From NCBI RefSeq assembly GCF_002305855.1, contig NZ_CP022163.1:8127765-8191764 (forward strand): 64,000 nt of DNA, in the 5' to 3' direction. The translations under genes and the position numbers were made by a program. This document shows, piece after piece, positions 7,069 through 15,371 of the stretch. This stretch comes from Melittangium boletus DSM 14713 (GTDB taxonomy: Bacteria > Myxococcota > Myxococcia > Myxococcales > Myxococcaceae). Under the pieces are notes generated by a model. That model had not been told where the DNA came from. It ran no database searches and was given only the letters and a program-made list of their open reading frames with translations. Position 1 is the stretch's first letter. Every line of letters begins with the position of its first letter.

Positions 7069-8988
7069 ATGACAGACACCTCTAAATCCTCTTCCGATGC
7101 GCTCGATCTGGTGTTCTGGGATCCCTCGGGGTACAGGTGGAATGGCTCGGGCGACTGGAAACAGTGGCGCTATATCCCCGACGGGCTGGGCGGGGAGATC
7201 GGCATCCGGTTTGGCGTCAGCTCTGGCTTCAGCACCTTCAACTGGAGCATTAGAGGCGTGGCCCCGCACGGCTCGATCAATGACGGTACGGGCGTTGCCT
7301 CGTTCGGGAAGAATGAGCAGACGGGTCTAACAGCCACCCACGTCAACGCGATCCGCATGCAGACGCCCACGCGGTTCACCGACGCCCAGAACAACTTCAC
7401 CGTCGAGCTCGACTTCTCCCGGTACAAGGGCTCGAAGGTCGGGGGCAAGGACGGCGTCGCGGGGGCCAATACCTTCATGGGCGTGAGCGACATCTACGCG
7501 GGCCAGACCTACGCCCGGACGGTGGTCACCATCACCGGTACGCTCGCCGACGGTAGCGCCGCGAGCCCCCAGGGCTGGAAACTGCTCAACGGTGGCGTGG
7601 CTCCCTACAGCGCCGGCAAGCTGCACAGTGCGCAACTGGGCCTCACCAACGGCGTGCTACAGGGCACCTCGACCGTGGCGCCTGGCGGCCAGGCCAAATC
7701 AGTCAATACCGTGATGGGCCTGGTGCGGCTCGACGCGGCCGGCTGCAAGACGCTGCGCTTGCGGTATGACCTCTTCCCGGTGGGGAACAACCAGGCGGCG
7801 CGCACCGACAATTCGGCGCTCTACGTCGCTTCCGTCTTCCCTCGCGAGCCCGCGGGTGCCGAGCGGCCCAAGGCCGAGAAGCCTTCCACGCCCGCGACGC
7901 CCACGGTCGTGATCAGGGACAAGCCGGGAACCATCAGCAGCTATGCCTATACCGTGCGCAACCCGGATGGTTCGATCGCGGGCAAGGGCTGCTTCACCTA
8001 TGAGCTCCCGGCCGATGGCGGCGAGCCCAAACTGATCGCGTTCCACTACCACGACAAGCTCGTGGGGACGATCGACAAGAGCCATGTCCAGACGTTCTAC
8101 TTCAACCAGGACAAGGGCGATGAGCGCTTCACGTTCGTGACCGGCACCCCGGCCAAGGGCATCTGCGGCCTGACCGCGGACACCTCCCTGCCCACCCAGC
8201 TCACCGGGCTCGGCGGCAAAGGGTCCCACTACTACCTCGGCAAGACGCTGGACTTTCCCGAGCTGGCCACGGGGGCCTCGGTCACCGAGGAGAGCACCAC
8301 CATTCCCGCGGTCGACCTGGTCGTGGTCATCGACTCCAGCGTCTCGATGAAGGACAAGGCCGATGCGCTGAACCAGGCGGTCGGCGCGGCCATCGAGGTG
8401 GCCAAGAGCAGGTGCCCCTCGGACCTGCGCGTCACGTACCTGGGTATCGAAGGGACGTTCAAGAACACGCGCTTCGACACCACGGTCAAGAACTACCTGG
8501 TCGGCACCGCCAAGGCGGACGAGGCCTCGCTGCGGAGTCGCAAGAAGGGCTCGGTGGCGGGCGGCGGCGCGCAGGAGGACGGGGCGCGCGCCATCGAGGA
8601 CGTCGTCGCGCACTATGACTGGCGGCCCGGCGCCAGGCGCGCGATCTTCTTCCTCGGTGACGAGGCGTTCGAGGGCGGTGGCAACGTCGATCAAGAAGAC
8701 ATCGACGCCACCAACCGCGCCATCGAGGCCGCCAAGAAAGGCGATGTCCGGGTCCACACGTATCTCGGGACGAGCAGCGCGAAGGGCAAGCACCGCAAGG
8801 CGCTGGAGGATGAGTTCGCGCGCGCCGCGTCCGAGACCGGCGGCAAGGCGTTCACCGACAAGGACTCGCTCAACGGCTTCCAGGAACTCCTGGAGAAGGT
8901 GATCTGCGGCAGCAAGTCGAGCACGACCACCACGACCGGGTTCTGCTGTCAGGAGTACGTGGAAAAGGACGTGGCGGGCGACCACTAG
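7069..8988 (+). CDS. von Willebrand factor A domain protein
   Basis: 639 residues starting MTDTSKSSSDALDLVFWDPS; this ATG has GGGAAGAA 8 bases upstream, whereas a GTG 18 bases earlier would place that box inside the gene. No signal peptide. The first 270 residues are an unrecognised Gly/Trp/Thr-rich, probably beta-sandwich part (FWDPSGYRWNGSGDWKQWRY). A Pro/Thr linker is followed by a middle beta domain (about 280-400) and then a vWA domain: VDLVVVIDSSVSMKDKADAL supplies the Asp-x-Ser-x-Ser MIDAS motif, and RRAIFFLGDEAFEGG is the fourth-strand motif. It ends with a Thr run and a Cys pair (FCCQEY). Metal-dependent protein binding is the usual role of vWA. Not clearly in an operon. Confidence 0.8.
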   Translation: MTDTSKSSSDALDLVFWDPSGYRWNGSGDWKQWRYIPDGLGGEIGIRFGVSSGFSTFNWSIRGVAPHGSINDGTGVASFGKNEQTGLTATHVNAIRMQTPTRFTDAQNNFTVELDFSRYKGSKVGGKDGVAGANTFMGVSDIYAGQTYARTVVTITGTLADGSAASPQGWKLLNGGVAPYSAGKLHSAQLGLTNGVLQGTSTVAPGGQAKSVNTVMGLVRLDAAGCKTLRLRYDLFPVGNNQAARTDNSALYVASVFPREPAGAERPKAEKPSTPATPTVVIRDKPGTISSYAYTVRNPDGSIAGKGCFTYELPADGGEPKLIAFHYHDKLVGTIDKSHVQTFYFNQDKGDERFTFVTGTPAKGICGLTADTSLPTQLTGLGGKGSHYYLGKTLDFPELATGASVTEESTTIPAVDLVVVIDSSVSMKDKADALNQAVGAAIEVAKSRCPSDLRVTYLGIEGTFKNTRFDTTVKNYLVGTAKADEASLRSRKKGSVAGGGAQEDGARAIEDVVAHYDWRPGARRAIFFLGDEAFEGGGNVDQEDIDATNRAIEAAKKGDVRVHTYLGTSSAKGKHRKALEDEFARAASETGGKAFTDKDSLNGFQELLEKVICGSKSSTTTTTGFCCQEYVEKDVAGDH

Positions 8989-9037
8989 GCCAGACACGCC
9001 AACGCGCCCACCCTTATGCCCAAGCCGTGAGACCCGG

Positions 9038-9070
9038 GGCGAGGCGCTCCCGTGCGTGGGGCGCCTCGCC
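9038..9070. terminator. bidirectional terminator hairpin between convergent genes
   Basis: Perfect 10-bp arms GGCGAGGCGC / GCGCCTCGCC with a 13-base loop, midway between the stop codons of the vWA gene (plus) and the MpaB-like gene (minus). No T tract on either side. Confidence 0.6.
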
Positions 9071-9074
9071 TCCG

Positions 9075-9842
9075 TCAGGCCGCCCGCGCCAGATCCAGCG
9101 ATTGGACGGCGGACAGGCGGTCGGGAGGAATGAGGGTCTTCTGGATGATGCTCCGCAGACCGCTCGCCACCAGGAGCCGGTAGAGCTGGAGCGCCTGGTT
9201 CAATCCCGGCATCGGCTTCAAGCCGAGCAGCTTCCGGACGGGCTCGGGAGCGATCAGGCTCTGGGCCTGCAGGAGCAACTGGAAGCGCCAGGGACCCAGG
9301 TCCCGGCGGAAGGACTTCAGCAGCGCCAGGGTGTAATCGCTGTGCGCCAGGTTCTCGGTGAGGATCGCGTCGCGGTGCCGCCGCCACTCCGGATAGCTCG
9401 TGGGCAGGCCCTGCATTCCCAGCCCCTCGCCGATGCGCCGCGTGTACTGGTAGCAGCCCTCCTGCTCCTCGGCGGTGAGCGGCCGGTGGACCAGGGTGAA
9501 GGCCCGCTCCGAGTAGTCCAGCACCAGGTACAACACATCCCGGTGCGCCCAGTCCGGCATGGTCTGGCCCCGCTTGCGCTCCACCGCCTTGTGGATGGCG
9601 TTGATCTGCGCCAGCTTGGCGTTGGACTTCTGCTCGCTGCCGAAGGCGAGATCCTGGGCGAAGCCCACGGTCGCGAAGATGCGTCCGATCGGGTCGTTCA
9701 GGATGGCCCCCGTGAACGCCAGCCAATCCACCGAGCGATGCAGGGAGTACTCGGCCGCCGCGCCCGCGAACAGCAGCAGGATGACGTCGGCATCTCCCCA
9801 GATCTTCCGGACAATCGAATTCTCACGAGTGAAATCGCTCAT
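9075..9842 (-). CDS. MpaB / rubber oxygenase family protein (DUF2236)
   Basis: 255 residues beginning MSDFTRENSIVRKIWGDADV. The stretch ILLLFAGAAAEYSLHRSVDW followed by ILNDPIGRIFATVGF is the signature N-terminal part of the DUF2236 family, which includes the fungal MpaB oxygenase and latex-clearing protein, b-type heme oxygenases that cleave isoprenoid chains. Further conserved-looking segments are MPDWAHRDVLYLVLDYSERA and LAHSDYTLALLKSFRRDLGP. Expected at about 250-300 residues; complete here. No signal peptide. The substrate is unknown; neighbours give no clue. The His ligands of heme cannot be assigned with certainty by eye. Confidence 0.85.
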   Translation of the reverse strand: MSDFTRENSIVRKIWGDADVILLLFAGAAAEYSLHRSVDWLAFTGAILNDPIGRIFATVGFAQDLAFGSEQKSNAKLAQINAIHKAVERKRGQTMPDWAHRDVLYLVLDYSERAFTLVHRPLTAEEQEGCYQYTRRIGEGLGMQGLPTSYPEWRRHRDAILTENLAHSDYTLALLKSFRRDLGPWRFQLLLQAQSLIAPEPVRKLLGLKPMPGLNQALQLYRLLVASGLRSIIQKTLIPPDRLSAVQSLDLARAA

Positions 9843-9960
9843 GGCCTGAATTCATGCTTATCCGGACAAAATGGTTAAGGCCGTTCGACACCGAACGAAT
9901 CAATTCGTCCAGTTCTCAACGTTCCCGCGCCGGGCGGGCGCCTCACCCGGAGGGCTCGGC

Positions 9961-11700
9961 CTACGGGACCGTCACGCTCCGTTGAAGCGTGTTGAACCCG
10001 GTGGAGGCCTCCCAGACATTCGAGTTGGCGAGCTGGATGGAGTACTCCGGACGGGTATTCAGCGACGCCGCCGGATCCGGCAGGTTCAACAAGAGGGCAT
10101 AGGTGCCAGAAGGCAGGGAGGCCGGCAGCGTGACGCCCTGGCTGACGGTCGTGGTCGTTCCCGGCGCCCAGCGGCGCGGATCCACGGACAGGGGCAGGCG
10201 GTGCACGGCGCCGCTCGTGGTGTGGCGCAGGACCAGCTCGACCGACCGCGGGTTGAAGGGCGAGGCCCAGCCCTCGTTCTTGATCTCGAACGCCACGGGC
10301 ATGGCCGCGCCCCGGGTGGCCGTGGCGGGGAAGGTCGCGGACACGAGCGAGAACCGGTAGCCGAGCCGCCGGTCGATCTCCGGCCGGCACCCCCCACTCG
10401 CCCAGCCGTTGAGCACCGTGGGCTCGTAGTCCGTATTCAGGTAGGAGTAGTGAAACAGGCCCAGCTCGTTGAGCGCGCTGGCGCAATCCGAGCGCGGCGG
10501 GTTGAAGGCGCACGTCTCGCCGCCCATGGGGAGGAAGTTCGTCTCCGCCGCCAGGTAGGGGTACTCCACCGAGGTGTTCTCATACGTGCCGAAGTCGGTG
10601 GCGCTGGCGAGGAAGCAGTCGTTGTGGTGCCCGATGCGCGCCGCTGCGGAGCCATTGAACGCCTGCGCGGAAGCGAGCGCCGTGGTGCCATACATCGTCC
10701 GCTTGAACTTGGGCGTGCGCAGCTGGACCATGCGCGAGGCGGGCAGCGACGCGAGCAGCTTGTCGACCACGGCCTTGCGGTTGTTCCAGTCGGTCTGCGA
10801 CACCGTGCCCGAGTTGCCGAAGTTCTGCGTGTAGTACCACTCGCCCCACGCGCCGATGAGTCCCGTCTGCATCACGGAGATGACATCCGCGTTGCTGTTC
10901 AGGTACGGCGCCAGTTGATCCAGGTGCGAGGAGACCCGGCTCAAGGGCACGTCGTCTCCGGCCGTGGAGGACGTATAGGCGAAGCGGACGATCATCTTGA
11001 GTCCCGCGGACCGCACGGCGCTCGCCTGCCGCTGGAAGCGGTCCAGCTGGGCCTGGCTGATGGGGCCGTTCTTGAACTCCGCCAGGTAGAAGATGCAGAT
11101 GACCTGGGTGATCTTCTGCGTCTCGCGGTAGCCCTTGAGCGTGGTGGCGTTGAAGTCGGCTTTGTCGCAGTCCTGCGTGTGGTGGTAGAAGCCGCGCTCG
11201 GGGTTGGCGATCGTCGCGGTGCTCGCCGAGTACCAGGACGTGGTGCCCGTGCCCGTCCCCGTTCCCCCGCCACTGTAGACATGGGTGGCCTTGGCGGACG
11301 TCTCCAGGGGGGACTCGACCTGGAAGACGAGGTCCGCGTCGTTCGGGCTCGCGGTCTCGCCCAGGTCCGCGCGAGCGACCTTCCAATACGCCGTACCTCC
11401 CGTGCTCGTGTGCGTCGCGGTGCCCACGGACAGCCAGCTCCACCCGGTGCCCTGGTGCTTGAAGAGCGAGCCGTTCTCCAGGAGGTAGTCCGCGCCAATA
11501 CCTTGCTGCGCGAAGCCCGTCGCCGGGTTGCGGTCCACGTCGATGTACGCGCGCAGGAAGGCCGGAGCGCCGCTGTACTGGAATTGATAGGTGACGTGGG
11601 TGGCGTCGTTGCTCAACACCACACCGGAGATGGCCGCCTCGGCGGAGGCGGTGGACAGCAGCAGGTACGCGCTCAGCAGCGCACCGGAGCCATGACGCAT
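9961..11700 (-). CDS. secreted DUF4874/DUF4832 protein
   Basis: 579 residues. The start MRHGSGALLSAYLLLSTASA at 11700 is preferred over upstream in-frame codons because it opens a clean signal peptide (cleavage near ASAEA-AIS) and has GGGAGA 5 bases before it. After a beta domain of about 120 residues and a Gly/Thr linker comes a DUF4874-type barrel part: NPERGFYHHTQDCD, ITQVICIFYLAEFKNGPISQ, GLKMIVRFAYTSS and GLIGAWGEWYYTQNF resemble glycosidase-like TIM barrels. The DUF4832 half follows (ELGLFHYSYLNTDYEPTVLN, RLGYRFSLVSATF) with an Ig-like end. The family is thought to act on carbohydrate but no activity is established. Exported; monocistronic. Confidence 0.85.
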   Translation of the reverse strand: MRHGSGALLSAYLLLSTASAEAAISGVVLSNDATHVTYQFQYSGAPAFLRAYIDVDRNPATGFAQQGIGADYLLENGSLFKHQGTGWSWLSVGTATHTSTGGTAYWKVARADLGETASPNDADLVFQVESPLETSAKATHVYSGGGTGTGTGTTSWYSASTATIANPERGFYHHTQDCDKADFNATTLKGYRETQKITQVICIFYLAEFKNGPISQAQLDRFQRQASAVRSAGLKMIVRFAYTSSTAGDDVPLSRVSSHLDQLAPYLNSNADVISVMQTGLIGAWGEWYYTQNFGNSGTVSQTDWNNRKAVVDKLLASLPASRMVQLRTPKFKRTMYGTTALASAQAFNGSAAARIGHHNDCFLASATDFGTYENTSVEYPYLAAETNFLPMGGETCAFNPPRSDCASALNELGLFHYSYLNTDYEPTVLNGWASGGCRPEIDRRLGYRFSLVSATFPATATRGAAMPVAFEIKNEGWASPFNPRSVELVLRHTTSGAVHRLPLSVDPRRWAPGTTTTVSQGVTLPASLPSGTYALLLNLPDPAASLNTRPEYSIQLANSNVWEASTGFNTLQRSVTVP

Positions 11701-11860
11701 GGTTGTCTCCCAGGCAAGGTCGACCCGAGACGGGCCGATCTCCCGCCTAGCACGTTTTGCCCGATTGGCGGGTCTTAAGGCTACATGGGCTTTTTCTTTT
11801 CGGGCCACGTCCGCCGACCCGGTGGGATGATGGGGCCCCCGCCGGTCGCGCGGGGCTCTC

Positions 11861-12466
11861 ATGAACCACCAGCTCGTCGACTACTTCCGCCGCATCTCTC
11901 CTCTGTCGGACGAGGAAGCCCAAGCCATCCTGGACAGCATGGTGGTGAAGACCTGTCCGAAAGGCACGCACTTGCTCATGGCGGGCCAGGTCTCCACCGA
12001 GGCCTATTTCGTCCTCCAGGGCTGCGTCCGCCAGTACTACGTCGTCGACGGTGAGGAGCGGAGCAACGGCTTCTTCACCGAGGACGAATGGGTCCTCTCG
12101 ATTCACAGCATGATGAACCAGACCCCGGCGGATCACTTCCTGGTCTGCGCGGAAGACACCACGGTGGTGGTGGGTACCGAGCAACGCGAGGGGGACCTGT
12201 ATCGACGCTTCCCTCGCTTCGAGAGCATTTCCCGGATGGTGATGCAGAAGGTCCTGGCGGAACAGCAGGAGCGCTTCGCTTCCTATCTCACCGATACCCC
12301 GGAGCAGCGCTACCTCAAGCTCTCGGAGACGCGGCCGGACATCCTCCAGCGGATTCCCCAGTACCAGCTGGCCAGCTACATCGGCGTGAAGCCCGAGTCG
12401 CTGAGCCGGATCCGAAAGCGTATCGCCACGCGCGGCAAGCCGGCTACGCCGCGACGGAAGGCGTGA
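11861..12466 (+). CDS. Crp/Fnr family transcriptional regulator
   Basis: 201 residues. A cyclic-nucleotide-type sensor fold is seen (CPKGTHLLMAGQVSTEAYFV, LQGCVRQYYVVDGEERSNGF), then a long dimer helix and a short winged-helix end with YQLASYIGVKPESLSRIRKR as the recognition helix-turn-helix. The fold is of the short Crp-like type with the DNA-reading helix near the C-terminus. There are no Cys residues placed for an iron-sulfur cluster, so it is not an Fnr oxygen sensor; the ligand is not predictable. It is divergent from the DUF4832 gene and convergent with the DUF4386 gene, overlapping it by 23 bases at the 3' ends. Confidence 0.9.
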   Translation: MNHQLVDYFRRISPLSDEEAQAILDSMVVKTCPKGTHLLMAGQVSTEAYFVLQGCVRQYYVVDGEERSNGFFTEDEWVLSIHSMMNQTPADHFLVCAEDTTVVVGTEQREGDLYRRFPRFESISRMVMQKVLAEQQERFASYLTDTPEQRYLKLSETRPDILQRIPQYQLASYIGVKPESLSRIRKRIATRGKPATPRRKA

Positions 12467-13109
12467 CCGTCCGGAACCCCTTGGCGATGAGCCAGCCGCC
12501 GAGGAACAGCTCGAACAGGCCCCCGGGCCCGGAGAAGAGGACGCCCCACGGCAGCCCGAAGAGCTCGAGCACGGCCCCCAGCGCCAGAAGCCCGTAGCCC
12601 ACCGCGCCCACCAGCGGGAGCAACGAGGGAAGAAGCCGGGAGCGGTACAGCGACAGGCAGAACGCCACGCTGCCGACCCCCAGGATGATCATCGCGAGCT
12701 GGTACGCCCAGAAGTTCCCCTTCGAGAGAAGTTTGAACAGGGTCACCAGCTCCGGCGTCGTCTGCCCTCGCGCGGATTCTCCGAGCTGAAGGATGCACAG
12801 GAGGAACACCACTCCGACGAGGAGGAGCAGCGCCTCCATGACCCGCGTGCAGACGTACGCGACGGCGATGCTCGGGCTCCGCTCGCGGAGTACCGGAAAG
12901 AACAGCACGCCAATTCCGACGACGGTGATGGAGTTCAACAGGAGCAGCAGCGCGCCCCCGACGAACGGCGTCCTCTGACTGGCCACCATGGCCAGGTGCT
13001 CCGGCTCCTTCAGAACGGAGGTGACGAGCGCGGTGCCGATGCCGTAGGCGAAGAACGGAAGAAGAAAGAGAATCCCCAGGGAGCGGGAGTGAAGGCGGGT
13101 GGTGTTCAT
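12444..13109 (-). CDS. DUF4386 family membrane protein
   Basis: 221 residues with about six hydrophobic spans (LGILFLLPFFAYGIGTALV, GGALLLLLNSITVVGIGVLF, VMEALLLLVGVVFLLCIL, FWAYQLAMIILGVGSVAF, LPLVGAVGYGLLALGAVLEL). The pattern of a first span followed by SVLKEPEHLAMVASQ fits DUF4386 integral membrane proteins. Function of the family is unknown. The 3' end overlaps the convergent Crp/Fnr gene by 23 bases; such proteins are often encoded beside a regulator, which is at least compatible with regulation by that gene. Confidence 0.85.
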   Translation of the reverse strand: MNTTRLHSRSLGILFLLPFFAYGIGTALVTSVLKEPEHLAMVASQRTPFVGGALLLLLNSITVVGIGVLFFPVLRERSPSIAVAYVCTRVMEALLLLVGVVFLLCILQLGESARGQTTPELVTLFKLLSKGNFWAYQLAMIILGVGSVAFCLSLYRSRLLPSLLPLVGAVGYGLLALGAVLELFGLPWGVLFSGPGGLFELFLGGWLIAKGFRTVTPSVAA

Positions 13110-13211
13110 CTCGAGGGTTCCAGAACGTTCAGCGACGTTGTGGCCTCGAGAGTAGGGGGGGGCGCCCTCGCCCGCATTGATGAGGGTTAATAAAGCGGGT
13201 GGGCCGCCCTT

Positions 13212-13289
13212 TCAGGGGGGCTGTGAGACAGGGAACTCGAGCGTGACCGTGGCGCCCTTGCCGGGACCGTCGCTCTCCAGCAGCCCCGG
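13212..13289 (-). pseudogene. C-terminal tail of a histidine kinase (remnant)
   Basis: About 25 codons read LLESDGPGKGATVTLEFPVS and a stop. This is the end of a histidine-kinase ATPase domain (Gly-x-Gly-x-Gly-Ala-Thr-x-Thr-Leu), much like LTLESEGLSRGATATLEIPL at the end of the giant kinase at 31327. Nothing kinase-like lies upstream in frame: the sequence passes straight into the promoter side of the plus-strand gene at 13375. It is therefore a fragment left by a deletion. Confidence 0.5.
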
Positions 13290-13374
13290 ATCGTCCTGAC
13301 TTCTCGCGCTCCAGGAAACTTCGGGCGCCGAGCGGCGATAATGGAGTTTCCTCTCAACTTCCAAGGTGGAAGCC

Positions 13375-15303
13375 ATGTCCCTGCTCGGAATCGGTCGCAA
13401 CCTCACCCGTCGTCTGTTCCGTCCGCCGCCTCCTCCGCCGCCTCCGCCCCGGCCGGTGGCCCCGCGCCCGTCCCCCGCCGCCGCGCGGGCCGCCAGCACC
13501 TTCACCCCGAAGCCCGCCGTGGCGCGTGGACTGGCCAACCTGGGCCGCACCGCGGCGTCCGTCGGCCGTCAGGCCGCGCGCGTGGCCAGCCAGGCCGTGG
13601 CGCGTCCGGCGCCCCGTCCGGCTCCGGCTCCCGCGGGCGGCGTGCTGGGGGGCATCGCCAACCGCGTGGCCAACGTGGCGCGGCAGCAGGTCAGCCGGAT
13701 CGCTCCGGCGGCTCGCGCCGTGACCCAGGCCGCGGCGCCGGTGGCGCAGGCCGCCGCCCAGGCCGCCCAGCGGGTGCAGCAGACGGCCTCGAGCGTGGCG
13801 ACGCGCGCCGTCAACAACCCCGTCGCCCAGTCGCTCTCGCGCGTCGGTGGCTTCGCCCAGCGCACGCTCGAGCGCGCCCAGCCCATCACGGATCTGGCGC
13901 AGGGCGTCAACAAGGTGGCCACCCAGGCCCAGACGGCCGTGCGCGATGTGCGTGACGCCGTGCGCAACCGGGACTTGGGCCAGGGCCTCACGGCGATGCG
14001 CTCCGTTGCCGACACCGTGCGCGCGGGAGGCGAGGTCGTCGCCCAGGCGTCCGGCGCCCGGGACGCGCTGCGCAACATCCGCAATGACTTCCAGAGCACC
14101 TTCCCCCGCACCGCCCAGCGCCTCGGTGAGACGTACCAGCGCGCCGCGGGTGCCGCCAGCCGCGTCGCCGAGCGCACCGGACTCAACCGCGTGGCCGACA
14201 CCGCCCAGCGACTTGTCTCCAGCGCCGCCAACAACCCCGTCGCACAAGCTTTCCGGCGCACCGCGGGATTTGCCGCTCGCAACCTGGGTAACGCCGACAA
14301 GCTGCTCGGCCTGGGCGAGAAGGTGCGCGACGTGGCCAACAACGCCGGCACCGCCGCGCGCGACATCCGCGAGGCCGTCCGCAACCCCAGCCTCGAGTCG
14401 GTGGGCAACGCGCTGGGCTCCAGCTACGACGCCGCGCGCTCCGTCGGGGACGTGGTCACCGCCGGCCGCGAGGCGCGGGATGCGGTGCGCAACATCGGCA
14501 GGGACTTCTCGAACACCTTCCCCCGGGCGGCCGAGCGCATCGGCCAGACGTTCCAGCGCGCCGCCAGCACGGCGGGCAACGTGGCCAACCGCCTGGGCCT
14601 GGACCGCGTGCGTGACGGCGCGAGCCGGCTGATGAATCGCGCGGCCCAGACGCCGCTGGCGCGGGGCCTGCAGAACCTCCGCCAGAACACCCGCGGCCTC
14701 GGCGGCGCGGTGAACACGCTGGTGGACTTCGGCCGCAACGTGCGCAGCACGGCCAGCACCGTGGGCGGGGCCCTGGGTGACATCGGCAGGGCCGTGCGCG
14801 GCTTCAACCCGGCGGACGTCTCCAAGGCGATCGACTCGACCAAGAACGCCTTCCAGGCCGGCCGCGGCGTGCTCGACGCCATTCCCGGCGTGCGCAACGC
14901 GGTGAACACCGTGGGCGACGTGGCCCAGCGCGTGGCGCCGGCGGTGAGCTCGCGCGTCGCCGACGTGGCGAGCCGCGCGGCCCAGACGGTCTCCAACTCC
15001 GCGCCGGCCCGTCTGGCCCAGCGCGCGGCCGAGGGCGTCGGCGAGGCCGCGGCCCGCTCCGGCCTGCGCACGGCCGCCAAGTCCGCGGCCCGCTTCGTGC
15101 CGGGCGCCAACGTGGCCATGGCCGCCGTGGACACGGCGACCTTCGTGAACAACCTGCGTGACCCCAACGCGAGCCTGGGCTCGAAGATCACCAGCGGCAT
15201 CACCGCGCTGGGCTCCATCGCGTCCGCCACCAACATCCCCATCGTCAGCCAGGTGGGCGCCGGCGTCTCGGCGGTGTCGGACTTCATCGGCGGTTTCTTC
15301 TAG
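13375..15303 (+). CDS. repetitive Ala/Arg/Val-rich amphipathic protein, unknown function
   Basis: 642 residues starting MSLLGIGRNLTRRLF; an in-frame GTG lies 9 bases upstream but AAGGTGGA sits just before this ATG. A nine-Pro run (about residues 18-26) is followed by a helical, strongly basic region in which one unit recurs about every 135 residues: NNPVAQSLSRVGGFAQR then NNPVAQAFRRTAGFAAR; NIRNDFQSTFPRTAQRLGET then NIGRDFSNTFPRAAERIGQT; and LNRVADTAQRLV then LDRVRDGASRLM. No Cys or Trp was noticed. The C-terminal 90 residues are more hydrophobic (ALGSIASATNIPIVSQVGAG). No signal peptide. Such proteins could coat a membrane, polymer or nucleic acid. A strong terminator follows, then a trigger-factor-like chaperone gene. 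I do not recognise a family. Confidence 0.75.
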   Translation: MSLLGIGRNLTRRLFRPPPPPPPPPRPVAPRPSPAAARAASTFTPKPAVARGLANLGRTAASVGRQAARVASQAVARPAPRPAPAPAGGVLGGIANRVANVARQQVSRIAPAARAVTQAAAPVAQAAAQAAQRVQQTASSVATRAVNNPVAQSLSRVGGFAQRTLERAQPITDLAQGVNKVATQAQTAVRDVRDAVRNRDLGQGLTAMRSVADTVRAGGEVVAQASGARDALRNIRNDFQSTFPRTAQRLGETYQRAAGAASRVAERTGLNRVADTAQRLVSSAANNPVAQAFRRTAGFAARNLGNADKLLGLGEKVRDVANNAGTAARDIREAVRNPSLESVGNALGSSYDAARSVGDVVTAGREARDAVRNIGRDFSNTFPRAAERIGQTFQRAASTAGNVANRLGLDRVRDGASRLMNRAAQTPLARGLQNLRQNTRGLGGAVNTLVDFGRNVRSTASTVGGALGDIGRAVRGFNPADVSKAIDSTKNAFQAGRGVLDAIPGVRNAVNTVGDVAQRVAPAVSSRVADVASRAAQTVSNSAPARLAQRAAEGVGEAAARSGLRTAAKSAARFVPGANVAMAAVDTATFVNNLRDPNASLGSKITSGITALGSIASATNIPIVSQVGAGVSAVSDFIGGFF

Positions 15304-15323
15304 TAGTCTCTCGTTTCTTCTTC

Positions 15324-15359
15324 CGGGGGGATGGACGGTCCATCCCCCCGTTGTCTTTT
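15324..15359 (+). terminator. intrinsic terminator after the repetitive protein gene
   Basis: Perfect 12-bp stem (CGGGGGGATGGA / TCCATCCCCCCG) with a 3-base loop, followed by TTGTCTTTT. It lies 20 bases past the stop codon and 12 bases before the next start, so the downstream gene must rely on read-through or a promoter within this short gap. Confidence 0.8.
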
Positions 15360-15371
15360 CCTTAGGGAGTC

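Noticed and set aside
13290..13550. Upstream extension of the histidine-kinase tail frame on the minus strand, rich in Gly and Arg.
   Set aside because: It is the antisense of the Pro-rich start of the repetitive protein gene; only the last 25 codons look like a kinase.
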